From NCBI GenBank assembly GCA_020845635.1, contig JADLFI010000039.1, positions 1 to 64,000 on the forward strand: a stretch of 64,000 nt of DNA. The letters run 5' to 3'. This DNA comes from Bacteroidia bacterium (lineage in GTDB: Bacteria > Bacteroidota > Bacteroidia > UBA4408). Below, one piece after another: positions 18,254 to 26,933 of this stretch. Position 1 is the stretch's first letter; each line of letters begins with the position of its first letter. Position numbers and translations under genes: made by a program. The notes beneath the pieces are model-generated. The model ran no database searches and was not told the origin of the DNA. It was given only the letters and a program-made list of their open reading frames with translations.

Positions 18254-19351
18254 TTACTTTAAAGATTCTATGGTTTTATCAATATTCTCAAGTCCTTTTT
18301 GCAACTCTTCGGCAGTGGGCCAACCAAAGCCAATTCGCATATATCGTTTGTCCGTTTCAAACCAGTGCCCCGGCCCTACAATCGTTTTATATTTTTTATA
18401 TAAAGTATCGTAAAACAAAGTGTAGTTTATTCTAGACTTTATACGCGGATAGCAAACTACTCCGCCCTGCGGCTCAACCCATTCAAGGTTTTTGGTATTT
18501 TGCATAAAGTTCTTTAGTATAGCAAAATTATGAGCTATATGCTTTTTTACTGACGGAAAAAACCTATTTTCATTTTTAAAATAAAACAAGGCTACGTTTT
18601 CGTCTAACACAGAGTTACATATAAAAATTTGCTCTTTGGCTGCCAAAAAAGTTTCTAGGAGTCGTTTGTTTTTACAAGCAATCCAACCAATCCGAATACC
18701 GGGCAACCCAAAAGCTTTGCTGACAGACGAAACTGAAATTACCTTATCGCTTAACGAGGCAGCCAAAGGAAGTGCTTTGTTAAACGATAAATCTCGATAG
18801 GTTTCATCAACCAGCAAATAACTGTTGTTTTTTTCTGTTATTTCAATAGTTTCATTGAGTTCGTCTTCGTTTAACGCTGTACCGGTAGGGTTGTGAGGTG
18901 TGGTAATACTAATCAGTGCCGGACGTTTCTGAGCCATTGTGTTTAACTTAAACAAATCAAACTGGTACGATTCTTCAAATTTTAAATCTATGTAATCGAT
19001 CTCGCACTCCTGCAAACGTGGGGTTTCAATATTGGTAATATAATTAGGCCTTTGTACCAATAATCGGTTTTGCTTGTTGAGTATAGAGGTTGACACTATA
19101 AACAAACCGGCAGCAGCTCCCGGGGTAATTATAAAATGTTCGGGCTTCATCTTATATCTTTCAGCCAGCATTTGCCTTAGTTCGGGCAAGCCTTTATGGT
19201 CGCCATAACAAAGCGTTATATCTTTAACATCAAAATTCAAATCTTTAAAATTAAAGTCGCTTACCGAGCTTTCGGCTAAATTAAATGCAATATTATTATA
19301 GCCTCTCTCCTCGGGTGATTCGGCTTCAATGGGCATTCTTCTGTATTTCAT
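18254..19351 (-). CDS. PLP-dependent aminotransferase, class I/II (fold type I)
   Basis: The 365-residue product has the class I/II aminotransferase core: YGDHKGLPELRQMLA, a PLP-phosphate region ITPGAAAGLFIVSTS, TTPHNPTGTALNEDEL, LVDETYRDL with the pyridine-contacting aspartate, and the Schiff-base lysine in SVSSVSKAFGLPGIRIGW. It recalls the subgroup that includes capreomycidine synthase and similar amino-acid-modifying enzymes, but I cannot fix the substrate. It stands 86 bases upstream of panB on the same strand, behind a long gene-free stretch. A broad transaminase role is the safe reading. Confidence 0.9.
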   Translation of the reverse strand: MKYRRMPIEAESPEERGYNNIAFNLAESSVSDFNFKDLNFDVKDITLCYGDHKGLPELRQMLAERYKMKPEHFIITPGAAAGLFIVSTSILNKQNRLLVQRPNYITNIETPRLQECEIDYIDLKFEESYQFDLFKLNTMAQKRPALISITTPHNPTGTALNEDELNETIEITEKNNSYLLVDETYRDLSFNKALPLAASLSDKVISVSSVSKAFGLPGIRIGWIACKNKRLLETFLAAKEQIFICNSVLDENVALFYFKNENRFFPSVKKHIAHNFAILKNFMQNTKNLEWVEPQGGVVCYPRIKSRINYTLFYDTLYKKYKTIVGPGHWFETDKRYMRIGFGWPTAEELQKGLENIDKTIESLK

Positions 19352-19925
19352 TAATTCAACTTTTAAGGGTTAAACAATAATTATTTTAAGTTTTCATCTT
19401 GGTAATAAACAAGCACACTTGTACACAAATATTCAACGTATGAATAACTTTTATGTATGCAATTTAATATTATTTTTTGAATAACAAATAAAGTTGAAGC
19501 AGCAGTTATGGGAAGGATATGAATGCAGTAGGTAACCGGCTAACTATGGTTCTTTAATTATTAAAGAAATTTCTTCCATTTTCATAAAGCTTGTATCGGC
19601 TCCATACTATTATCTTTGTTGATACATCAAAATGTGAATTATATACATTCCGAACAGTTAGCCTGCATTTCATAACCTTGGGTAATCATTATACATTTTA
19701 CTATAATGATTTTACTTTTGGGTACTATTCAATATCTAAAATGGGAATTGATTGTTACTGATTTACTGTAAATAGAATATACTACACGCTATATAAAACA
19801 CTTTGTGTAATACTAGTGTATAGGTATTTTCCAAATATTTATCTTCCAAACGGAAAGCAATTATTGGCTTTAGTTTGATGAATTTATTAAATAAAAATAT
19901 CTATCAAAGAAATGCAATTAAACTT
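19352..19925. other. Gene-free stretch with one palindrome
   Basis: No open frame with a family signal is seen on either strand. The stretch lies between the start of the aminotransferase gene and the end of the oxidoreductase gene. One perfect 10-base inverted repeat, AATCATTATA (19684-19693) and TATAATGATT (19702-19711), has an eight-base loop and is followed by TTACTTTTG; it may be a weak hairpin. Confidence 0.4.
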
Positions 19926-20930
19926 CTAATTTCTCAAGCTGTAAATGCGTTCAATAATATCAACTACTTTCAATCCTTCTAAGGCATTAGTAGTTATGGT
20001 TGTTCTTCCTTTTAAAGTATCAATTACGTTATCAATAATATATCCATGATTATTAGCGGAACCTTTATAAGCCCCGTAATCATTAGCCGGATTGGTTGGA
20101 GGTAATTCGGGCATAGAATAATCCTTAATATGACAATACTCAACTTTATCCATATACTGACCTCCAATTTTCACACTCCCTTTACTACCTATTATAGTTA
20201 AAGAACTCTCTAAATTGGTGTCCCACACCGATGTTGAATAGTTAATAGCCCCCATACCACCATTTATAAAATTAAAATTTACAAAGCCACTGTCCTCAAA
20301 GGTGGTTAACTCTTTGTGACTAAAATCGTTAAACTTAGCTTGTATATCCTTAATATCACCAAACAACCAATACATGATGTCAATAAAATGCGAAAACTGT
20401 GTAAACAAAGTACCTCCGTCCATATCGGCTGTGCCTTTCCAGCTTCCTTTTTTATAATAGCGATCATCACGATTCCAATAACAATTTAACTGAACCATAA
20501 ATATATCGCCTATAATTTTCTTTTCAACTACTTCTTTAATCCATACTGATGGTGGCGAGTATCTGTTTTGCATTACACAAAATACATTGCGGTGCATTTG
20601 CAGAGCCTTGTAAATTATAGATTCGCAATCAACTTTATGCAAGGCCATAGGTTTTTCGCATACTACATGTTTTTTGTTTTGTAAGGCTAATAATGCATGG
20701 TGCGAATGCAATCCGTTAGGTGTGCAAACATTTACCACATCAAAGTCAAGATTAGCCTTAAACATATCCTCGGCACTAGTAAAATAAGGTACGTCAAAAA
20801 CTCCTGCACCTGTTTCTTCAATACTTCTAACATCACAAACTGCTACCAACTCCGCCTCTTCATGTCTTCTTATCATTTCAGCATGTCTTTTTCCTATGTG
20901 ACCTGCACCAATTACTGCAAACTTTATCAT
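19926..20930 (-). CDS. Gfo/Idh/MocA sugar dehydrogenase, WlbA/WbpB-like
   Basis: The 334-residue product has the NAD-binding GAGHIGKRHAEMI, the VNVCTPNGLHSHHAL step, the conserved VVCEKPMAL and a C-terminal domain with GGTLFTQFSHFIDIMYWLFGD, all typical of the Gfo/Idh/MocA family. The closest picture is WlbA/WbpB, which oxidises the 3-position of UDP-N-acetylglucosaminuronic acid on the way to 2,3-diacetamido sugars of surface glycans. The 10-base gap to a WlbB-like acetyltransferase gene supports this. No WbpA-like or WbpE-like partner is in the window, so the pathway here is inferred. Confidence 0.87.
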   Translation of the reverse strand: MIKFAVIGAGHIGKRHAEMIRRHEEAELVAVCDVRSIEETGAGVFDVPYFTSAEDMFKANLDFDVVNVCTPNGLHSHHALLALQNKKHVVCEKPMALHKVDCESIIYKALQMHRNVFCVMQNRYSPPSVWIKEVVEKKIIGDIFMVQLNCYWNRDDRYYKKGSWKGTADMDGGTLFTQFSHFIDIMYWLFGDIKDIQAKFNDFSHKELTTFEDSGFVNFNFINGGMGAINYSTSVWDTNLESSLTIIGSKGSVKIGGQYMDKVEYCHIKDYSMPELPPTNPANDYGAYKGSANNHGYIIDNVIDTLKGRTTITTNALEGLKVVDIIERIYSLRN

Positions 20931-20940
20931 ATTCTTTTCT

Positions 20941-21513
20941 TTAAATTTTTCTAACTTTTCCGTCTTTTAACTCATATTTTTCTTTTGATTCAGGACAAAC
21001 AGCAATACCATTCTCAAACTTCAATTGATGCCCATATTCACTTATCCATCCAACTTGCCTAGCCGGGTTACCTACCCATAAACTATAGGGTGGAACATTC
21101 TTGGTTACTACTGCACCGGCACCAATAAAGGCATACTCTCCAATATTATGACCGCAAACAATAGTGGCATTAGCGCCTATCGAAGCGCCTTTTCCTACAT
21201 GAGTTTTGGCATATTGCCCTCTGCGGTTTACCGCACTCCGCGGATTGGTAACATTGGTAAAAACCATTGAAGGACCCAAAAAAACATCATCATCACAAAC
21301 TACTCCTGTATAAATGCTCACATTATTCTGAACCTTAACATTGTTCCCTAAAATTACCTCCGGTGATACAACCACGTTTTGACCTATATTGCAATTTTGC
21401 CCAATAATACAATTACTCATAATATGACTAAAGTGCCATATTTTAGAGCCCTTTCCTATTTGACATCCATCATCAATAAACGCACTGGAGTGTGCAAAAA
21501 ACTCATTTTCCAT
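20941..21513 (-). CDS. Hexapeptide-repeat N-acetyltransferase, WlbB/WbpD-like
   Basis: The 190-residue product is a left-handed beta-helix acyltransferase. Hexapeptide turns run through most of it ([39 protein letters not shown], then [20 protein letters not shown] and [20 protein letters not shown]). The IWHFSHI and [12 protein letters not shown] features fit WlbB/WbpD, which acetylates the 3-amino group of UDP-2-acetamido-3-amino-2,3-dideoxyglucuronate. It precedes the dehydrogenase gene by 10 bases on the same strand, and its product would act two steps later in the same route. The TATATTTG at 21529-21536 (minus strand) is a candidate -7 box. Confidence 0.87.
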   Translation of the reverse strand: MENEFFAHSSAFIDDGCQIGKGSKIWHFSHIMSNCIIGQNCNIGQNVVVSPEVILGNNVKVQNNVSIYTGVVCDDDVFLGPSMVFTNVTNPRSAVNRRGQYAKTHVGKGASIGANATIVCGHNIGEYAFIGAGAVVTKNVPPYSLWVGNPARQVGWISEYGHQLKFENGIAVCPESKEKYELKDGKVRKI

Positions 21514-21565
21514 ATTTATATTTTAATGCAAATATAATTTGATTGCATTTAGTTTTTATCATAAC

Positions 21566-21604
21566 CAAAAAAAATGCAACTAAATAATAAACTTAGTTGC
21601 ATTT
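21566..21604 (-). terminator. Terminator of the T9SS repeat protein gene
   Basis: A perfect 12-base inverted repeat, AAATGCAACTAA (21572-21583) and TTAGTTGCATTT (21593-21604), is preceded on the plus strand by an A run, giving a U tract on the minus strand transcript. It lies about 50 bases after the stop of the gene at 21657. Confidence 0.8.
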
Positions 21605-21656
21605 ATTAATTAACTATTATTGAATTTATTCTTTGTCCAATATTAATTATTGCATT

Positions 21657-23360
21657 TTAATTTTTTATAAAGCTGGCACTCAAATTTTTATTGTTACTTA
21701 TGGTTTTGATAGTATAAAAACCATTCGCTAAGTTTGAGATATTAATCATATTGCTTTCAGAAGTCAAAAAGCCTGATTTGACCACCATTCCGCTTATATT
21801 ATATATTTCGAAACCCGTAGTTTCAACTACTGCTCCAATTCCAATCTGATCATGTGCAGGAACCGGATATACAGTGAGTTTTTCTATTCTGATATTATTG
21901 ACACCAACAGGCATACAATCGGAGCACTCATTAAAACAAACCAATGGCAAAGTAAAATCATTCTCAGGTACTGATAACTCACGGTTATATCCGCCTAGGT
22001 TATCATCAACTCCACAGGCCGAATTACCGGTTTCAAAGGTGTTTCCATTTACAAATTTATACTGCACAGTGCTTGTGGTGTCTAAACTTAAAGTTAACTC
22101 GTAAATATTGTTTCCTACAGGCAACATACTATCGGCTGTGGCATTAAAGTTATTAAAACTTCCGGCTAAAAACACCCCCTGAGGCGATACTGTTTGATTG
22201 CTCATGTTTACACGAAATGTTACATTCGCAAGGCCGGGCAACATACAATCGGAGCACTCATTAAAACAAACCAATGGCAAAGTAAAATCATTCTCTGGTA
22301 CTGATAACTCACGGTTATATCCGCCAAAACTATCATCAACTCCACAGGCCGAATTACCGGTTTCAAAGGTGTTTCCATTTACAAATTTATACTGCACAAT
22401 GCTTGTGGTGTCTAAACTTAAAGTTAACTCGTAAATATTGTTTCCTACAGGCAACATGCTATCGGCTGTGGCATTAAAGTTATTAAAACTTCCGGCTAAA
22501 AACACCCCCTGAGGCGACACTGTTTGATTGCTCATGTTTACACGAAATGTTACATTTACCAAACCTACTGGAGGGGCTTGAACAATATATGAATAATTAG
22601 CTCCTGAATTGGTCTCTTGACGCAAAGTAATTAAATCATAATCACTAACATTCAACAATAGGGCATCAACAGTACTTGTCATAGCATAATAATCAACCTG
22701 AACCCCACTGTTCATTCCGGGGATTGTAGCGGTTCCTGTCAAGTCATTAAAATTAGCGAAAGCCACCTCTACAACATCCGAAGTAGTCCAACTATCAGAA
22801 GTGTAACGAATATAAACTTTTTCCTGAGCGCAACGCGCCTTACTTAATGTAACAGTTACTATTACTGGAACATTATTTCCAACTCCATTTGCAGCAGGAA
22901 GCTGAGTTATAGCATTACTTGCGGCAAAAGTTACAGGCATGCTGTCGGTTTCCATAATTATAGCTTCAGTTGAGTTATAACCCATATTTTTCAAACGTAC
23001 GGTATAATACCTATCTATTACTATACTATCTGTCAAAAAAGAATTTCCAGGATCGTAGGAAGGAGTATTCCCATAAAAAACAAATGGAGTAGGTGTGTTA
23101 ACGATGCAGGTTCCGTAATTATCCCATTTATTATAATAATTATCTGCTTCAATTATAAACTCGTCATCGGTTGATGTAGCCTGTACTGTTACCGAGGGAT
23201 AATTGCTTATATCATCATTAAAATTATATCCTGCACCTGTCCAGTTATTTACAAACTCGGCATGGAAAATAAAATTTTGGGCTTGAACAAAACTGCTGCC
23301 AATCATTAAGATAGCACAAACAGCCATTAAATGTTGAAGTTTTGAATAAAAATTTTTCAT
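21657..23360 (-). CDS. Secreted T9SS protein with two near-identical CBM-like domains
   Basis: The 567-residue product has a signal peptide ending SSFVQAQ, an N-terminal domain of about 250 residues, two copies of a 110-residue beta domain, and a C-terminal T9SS sorting domain (KLTVYPVPAHDQIGI, FEIYNISGMVV, GFYTIKTI). Each repeat begins VNVTFRVNMSNQTVSPQGVF or close to it, followed by LAGSFNNFNATADSM and YKFVNGNTFE. This resembles the AMPK/CBM48-type starch-binding fold, which in such proteins may bind glycans. The two copies are also nearly identical in DNA. The gene ends at a strong terminator and has no obvious operon partner. Confidence 0.88.
   Translation of the reverse strand: MKNFYSKLQHLMAVCAILMIGSSFVQAQNFIFHAEFVNNWTGAGYNFNDDISNYPSVTVQATSTDDEFIIEADNYYNKWDNYGTCIVNTPTPFVFYGNTPSYDPGNSFLTDSIVIDRYYTVRLKNMGYNSTEAIIMETDSMPVTFAASNAITQLPAANGVGNNVPVIVTVTLSKARCAQEKVYIRYTSDSWTTSDVVEVAFANFNDLTGTATIPGMNSGVQVDYYAMTSTVDALLLNVSDYDLITLRQETNSGANYSYIVQAPPVGLVNVTFRVNMSNQTVSPQGVFLAGSFNNFNATADSMLPVGNNIYELTLSLDTTSIVQYKFVNGNTFETGNSACGVDDSFGGYNRELSVPENDFTLPLVCFNECSDCMLPGLANVTFRVNMSNQTVSPQGVFLAGSFNNFNATADSMLPVGNNIYELTLSLDTTSTVQYKFVNGNTFETGNSACGVDDNLGGYNRELSVPENDFTLPLVCFNECSDCMPVGVNNIRIEKLTVYPVPAHDQIGIGAVVETTGFEIYNISGMVVKSGFLTSESNMINISNLANGFYTIKTISNNKNLSASFIKN
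21913..22572 (-). repeat. Two 330-bp direct repeats inside the T9SS protein gene
   Basis: Copies lie at about 21913-22242 and 22243-22572, in frame (110 codons each). I count only about a dozen base differences, most at the unit borders, for example CAGTGCTTG against CAATGCTTG. The likeness at third codon positions points to a recent duplication or ongoing gene conversion. Confidence 0.9.
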
Positions 23361-23570
23361 ATATTTTTAGGTTTATAGTGTCAAAATTACACTAAAATTT
23401 TATATATAAAAATATTTTCTAAAATACTTGTCCCAACACGCTTTTGAGAATGCTTATATGCCAATCCCAATAAGTACTTTAACAATTAATTCTGATCATT
23501 TTTTGGGTCAACGAAAGTAAATTCTTCAATATTTCTAAAATTCTACACTTTAAAGAATTATTCCTTTTCA

Positions 23571-23578
23571 TATTTTTG
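23571..23578 (+). promoter_or_regulatory. Putative -7 box of the class V aminotransferase gene
   Basis: TATTTTTG matches TAnnTTTG. It overlaps the upstream TTG that could start the frame at 23576, so the ATG at 23597 is the better start. The -33 region shows no clear TTTG. Confidence 0.4.
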
Positions 23579-23596
23579 TATAAAGAAGCAAACAAT

Positions 23597-25084
23597 ATGA
23601 GCCATTCTTTTCTGGAGAACTATTTTAAACCTTTTAGAGAAAATATCATTGGGAATTCTCAACATTTTGAGTCGCCCTATGGCAAAAAGCCTATTATTTA
23701 TACTGATTGGACTGCCAGCGGTAGATTATACCGCCCAATTGAAGAAAAGATGATGAATGACTTTGGACCATTTGTAGCCAACACTCACACCGAAACATCT
23801 ACCACCGGGAGCATTATGACTTTATCGTACCTCAAAGCACGTAAAATTATTAAGCAACATGTTAATGCCGGGGAAAACGATTGTATAATTTCTTATGGTT
23901 CGGGTATGACAGGGGTTATCAATAAATTTCAACGAATTTTAGGATTGCGTATTCCGGAGCAACATAAGCAAAATTTCACTATTGCTCCCGAAGACAAACC
24001 CGTTATTTTTGTTACCCACATGGAACATCATTCCAATCAAACTTCATGGTTGGAAACCATTGGTGATATTGAATGGATTATGCCTGATGAAGAAGGATTG
24101 GTAAGCTTAAAAAATCTTGAAATATTATTAGAAAAATATAAAGACCGGAAAATAAAATATGCTTCTGTTACAGCATGTTCTAATGTTACGGGTATTCAAA
24201 CACCTTATTTTGAAATTGCAGCATTAATGCACAAAAACGGAGGATATTGCTTTGTTGATTTTGCATGCTCGGCACCTTATGTTAATATTAATATGCATCC
24301 CAAAGACCCTTTGCAATATTTAGATGCCATATTTTTTTCGCCACATAAGTTTTTGGGAGGTCCCGGCACTACCGGAATTATGGTTTTTAACTCTGCATTG
24401 TATAAGCTTTCTGTTCCTGAAAGCCCTGGTGGAGGAACTGTAAAATGGACTAATCCATGGCGCGAACATAATTATATTGATGATATTGAGACCCGTGAAG
24501 ATGGCGGCACTCCCCCATTTTTGCAAACTATAAAAACAGCTTTATGTATTCGACTTAAAGAGCAAATGGGTGTTGAAAACATACTCAAGCGGGAAGAAGA
24601 AATTTTACATCAGCTAATCCCTGCTTTAAAATCAATAGAAGGTGTGCATCTGTTGGCCGGCAATATAGAAAAACGTTTAGGGGTTTTATCGTTCTATATT
24701 GAGGGGCTTCATTATAATCTTGGTGTAAAGTTGCTGAATGACAAGTTTGGGATTCAAACTCGTGGAGGATGCTCTTGTGCAGGTACATACGGGCATTTTT
24801 TGCTCAATGTGTCAAAAGAGTTTTCAAAAAACATTACCTGCAAAATTGATCATGGCGACTTGTCTGAGAAACCCGGTTGGATTAGAGTTTCCATACACCC
24901 AACCATGACTGATGATGAAGTTAATTACATCATCATGGCCATTAAAGAAACCGTAACTCACCATAAAGTTTGGGCACAGGATTATGTTTATGATAATCAT
25001 GCCAACGAGTTCAACCACCGTTCAATAGTTAATCATGCTGATAGTATAATAGAGAAGTGGTTTGAATTAAACCCAACAAGCTAA
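23597..25084 (+). CDS. Class V aminotransferase / cysteine-desulfurase-like enzyme
   Basis: The 495-residue product has the class V PLP fold: YTDWTASGRLYRPIEE, HTETSTTGSIMTLSYL, THMEHHSNQTSWLE, CFVDFACSAPYVNINMHP, the Schiff-base lysine in FFSPHKFLGGPGTTGIMVF, and TRGGCSCAGTYGHFLL. The last motif sits where SufS-type desulfurases keep their active cysteine. It is longer than SufS (about 405 residues) and stands alone without suf/isc genes, so it may be a desulfurase, a selenocysteine lyase-like enzyme or another class V enzyme. It faces the 3-hydroxyacyl-CoA dehydrogenase gene, with a small palindrome in the gap. Confidence 0.88.
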   Translation: MSHSFLENYFKPFRENIIGNSQHFESPYGKKPIIYTDWTASGRLYRPIEEKMMNDFGPFVANTHTETSTTGSIMTLSYLKARKIIKQHVNAGENDCIISYGSGMTGVINKFQRILGLRIPEQHKQNFTIAPEDKPVIFVTHMEHHSNQTSWLETIGDIEWIMPDEEGLVSLKNLEILLEKYKDRKIKYASVTACSNVTGIQTPYFEIAALMHKNGGYCFVDFACSAPYVNINMHPKDPLQYLDAIFFSPHKFLGGPGTTGIMVFNSALYKLSVPESPGGGTVKWTNPWREHNYIDDIETREDGGTPPFLQTIKTALCIRLKEQMGVENILKREEEILHQLIPALKSIEGVHLLAGNIEKRLGVLSFYIEGLHYNLGVKLLNDKFGIQTRGGCSCAGTYGHFLLNVSKEFSKNITCKIDHGDLSEKPGWIRVSIHPTMTDDEVNYIIMAIKETVTHHKVWAQDYVYDNHANEFNHRSIVNHADSIIEKWFELNPTS

Positions 25085-25089
25085 GAAAA

Positions 25090-25105
25090 AAGAATAAATA
25101 TTCTT
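25090..25105. terminator. Weak bidirectional hairpin between convergent genes
   Basis: AAGAATA-AA-TATTCTT forms a seven-pair AT-rich stem in the 56-base gap between convergent genes. An A run lies on the left. The stem is weak, so this is a low-confidence terminator. Confidence 0.3.
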
Positions 25106-25140
25106 ATTATATTTCCATTTTATTAGGCTACTGAGCTTAG

Positions 25141-26034
25141 TTACTTCTTAGCAAACATAGAAGAAACTACCAATTCTTTTGAATTATCGGAATAGGAATA
25201 AAAACCATTACCACTCTTTACCCCTAAATGACCTGCTGTAACCATATTCACTAATAAAGGACAAGGGGCATATTTATCTTTCCCAAGACCGTCATAAAGC
25301 ACCTGCATTATATATAAACAAACATCTAAGCCAATAAAATCTGCCAATTGCAGTGGCCCCATAGGATGAGCCATACCTAATTTCATAACAGTATCAATTT
25401 CTTTAACACCGGCTACCCCTTCTTGTAACGAAATAATAGCTTCATTAATCATTGGCATTAAAATACGGTTAGCCACAAATCCAGGATAATCATTAGCTTC
25501 AACCGGAATTTTATTGAGTTTTTTCGATGTTTCCATAATTTTTCCGGTAGTTTCATCTGAAGTTGAATACCCTCTTATTACTTCAACCAACTTCATTACG
25601 GGTACCGGATTCATAAAGTGCATACCTATTACCTTTTCGGGTCTTTTCGTTTTAGCGGCAATCTTAGTGATAGAGATACTGGAGGTATTACTGGCTAAGA
25701 TAGTTTCGGGTTTACACCATTGGTCAAGATCTTGAAATATTTTAAGTTTTATATCGGGGTTTTCAGTAGCTGCCTCAACAACTAAATCAGCATCGGAAAC
25801 AGCAGACTTTAAGTCGGTATTACATTGCAGATTACTCAATGTTAAGTTCTTTACTTCCTCAGTAATACTACCTTTGGCAAGCATTCTATCTAAATTCTTG
25901 GTAATAGTGGCTATGGCTTTATCAAGAATAGGTTGTGATATATCAACCAAGTTAACTTTATAATTGTGTTGGGCAAACACATGAGCAATTCCATTTCCCA
26001 TTGTTCCTGAACCAATCACTGTAACATTTCTCAT
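25141..26034 (-). CDS. 3-hydroxyacyl-CoA (3-hydroxybutyryl-CoA) dehydrogenase
   Basis: The 297-residue product shows the NAD-binding start VIGSGTMGNGIAHVFAQHNY, the LVVEAATENPDIK step, ILASNTSSISITKIA with the active-site serine, and GMHFMNPVPVMKLVEVIRG with the catalytic histidine. The C-terminal domain carries FVANRILMPMINEAI and GMAHPMGPLQLADFIGLD. It oxidises (S)-3-hydroxyacyl-CoA to 3-oxoacyl-CoA in beta-oxidation or butyrate-type routes. Length and the lack of a fused hydratase match the stand-alone Hbd/PaaH group. No other fatty-acid gene is adjacent. It faces the class V aminotransferase gene. Confidence 0.95.
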   Translation of the reverse strand: MRNVTVIGSGTMGNGIAHVFAQHNYKVNLVDISQPILDKAIATITKNLDRMLAKGSITEEVKNLTLSNLQCNTDLKSAVSDADLVVEAATENPDIKLKIFQDLDQWCKPETILASNTSSISITKIAAKTKRPEKVIGMHFMNPVPVMKLVEVIRGYSTSDETTGKIMETSKKLNKIPVEANDYPGFVANRILMPMINEAIISLQEGVAGVKEIDTVMKLGMAHPMGPLQLADFIGLDVCLYIMQVLYDGLGKDKYAPCPLLVNMVTAGHLGVKSGNGFYSYSDNSKELVVSSMFAKK

Positions 26035-26238
26035 AGTAATCTCTATATTATATTTTTAAGTGGGGCGAAATTAACATTTCATTTTATTTCAGCCAAATTA
26101 TGCCTTAGCTATTTAAAATGATTTGCAAATTTTATATATGGTATAAATATTAATAAATTACAAAATCTTATCATAGGTCAATTTTTAGTAATCATAAAAA
26201 TAGGAAGTTTGCAGCATAAACTTAATATCCTAAAAATT

Positions 26239-26823
26239 ATGACAAAAAAAATCGTATCACTATTTGCAGCTCTTTTAGTAGCTTCATTCTCGTTTGCCCA
26301 AACAATTTGGAAATCAGACAATGCTCACTCTAATGTAAAATTTTCTGTGGCTCACCTCATGATATCGGAGGTAGAAGGTAATTTTAAAGTTTTTGATGGT
26401 CAAATCAATTCAAAAAACCCTGATTTTACTGATGCCGATATTAACTTTACAGTGGACGTAAACTCTATTAACACCGATAATGAAATGCGTGATAAACATT
26501 TAAAGAGTGATGATTTCTTTAATGCTGAAAAATTTCCTCAAATGAAATTTAAGAGTACTTCATTTAAAAAAGTAAGCGGTAATAAATATGTATTAGAAGG
26601 AAATCTTACCGTGAGAGATGTTACCAAAAAAGTAAAATTTGATGTAATTCATAGAGGAATTCAAAAAGATGGTTACGGAAATGTAAAAGCGGGCTTCAAA
26701 GCAACAGGTAGCATTAACAGAATAGAGTATGGCCTAAAATGGAATGTTTTAACCGAGGGTGTAAATACAGTTGGTGAAGATGTTGCGTTTGTGGTTAATT
26801 TAGAGTTTAATCAAGCAAAATAA
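26239..26823 (+). CDS. YceI-family periplasmic lipid-binding-like protein
   Basis: The 194-residue product has a signal peptide (MTKKIVSLFAALLVASFSFAQ) and a YceI lipocalin-like barrel: WKSDNAHSNVKFSVAHLMIS at its start, INTDNEMRDKHLKSDDFF, FPQMKFKSTSF, LEGNLTVRDVTKKVKF and FKATGSINRIEYGL. YceI proteins bind isoprenoid chains in the periplasm; several are stress- or acid-induced. The frame is open from 26209, but the ATG at 26239 begins the signal peptide. The gene stands alone and converges on the alpha-2-macroglobulin gene across a strong hairpin. Confidence 0.93.
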   Translation: MTKKIVSLFAALLVASFSFAQTIWKSDNAHSNVKFSVAHLMISEVEGNFKVFDGQINSKNPDFTDADINFTVDVNSINTDNEMRDKHLKSDDFFNAEKFPQMKFKSTSFKKVSGNKYVLEGNLTVRDVTKKVKFDVIHRGIQKDGYGNVKAGFKATGSINRIEYGLKWNVLTEGVNTVGEDVAFVVNLEFNQAK

Positions 26824-26864
26824 TTATTGTTTGTTTTCATCATTAAGTTGTTTCTAGTGTTGTT

Positions 26865-26896
26865 AAGGCTTATATTCCCAAGGGAATATAAGCCTT
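26865..26896. terminator. Bidirectional terminator between YceI and A2M genes
   Basis: A perfect 15-pair stem, AAGGCTTATATTCCC and its complement, with a two-base loop lies between two convergent stops. It can serve both strands, although no long T run follows on either side. Confidence 0.7.
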
Positions 26897-26933
26897 ACAT
26901 ATTTTACACAACACCCATAGATACTTGAATTAA

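Noticed and set aside
23597-25084. Class V enzyme as SufS of a suf operon
   Set aside because: It is about 90 residues longer than SufS and no sufB, sufC or sufD gene is adjacent.
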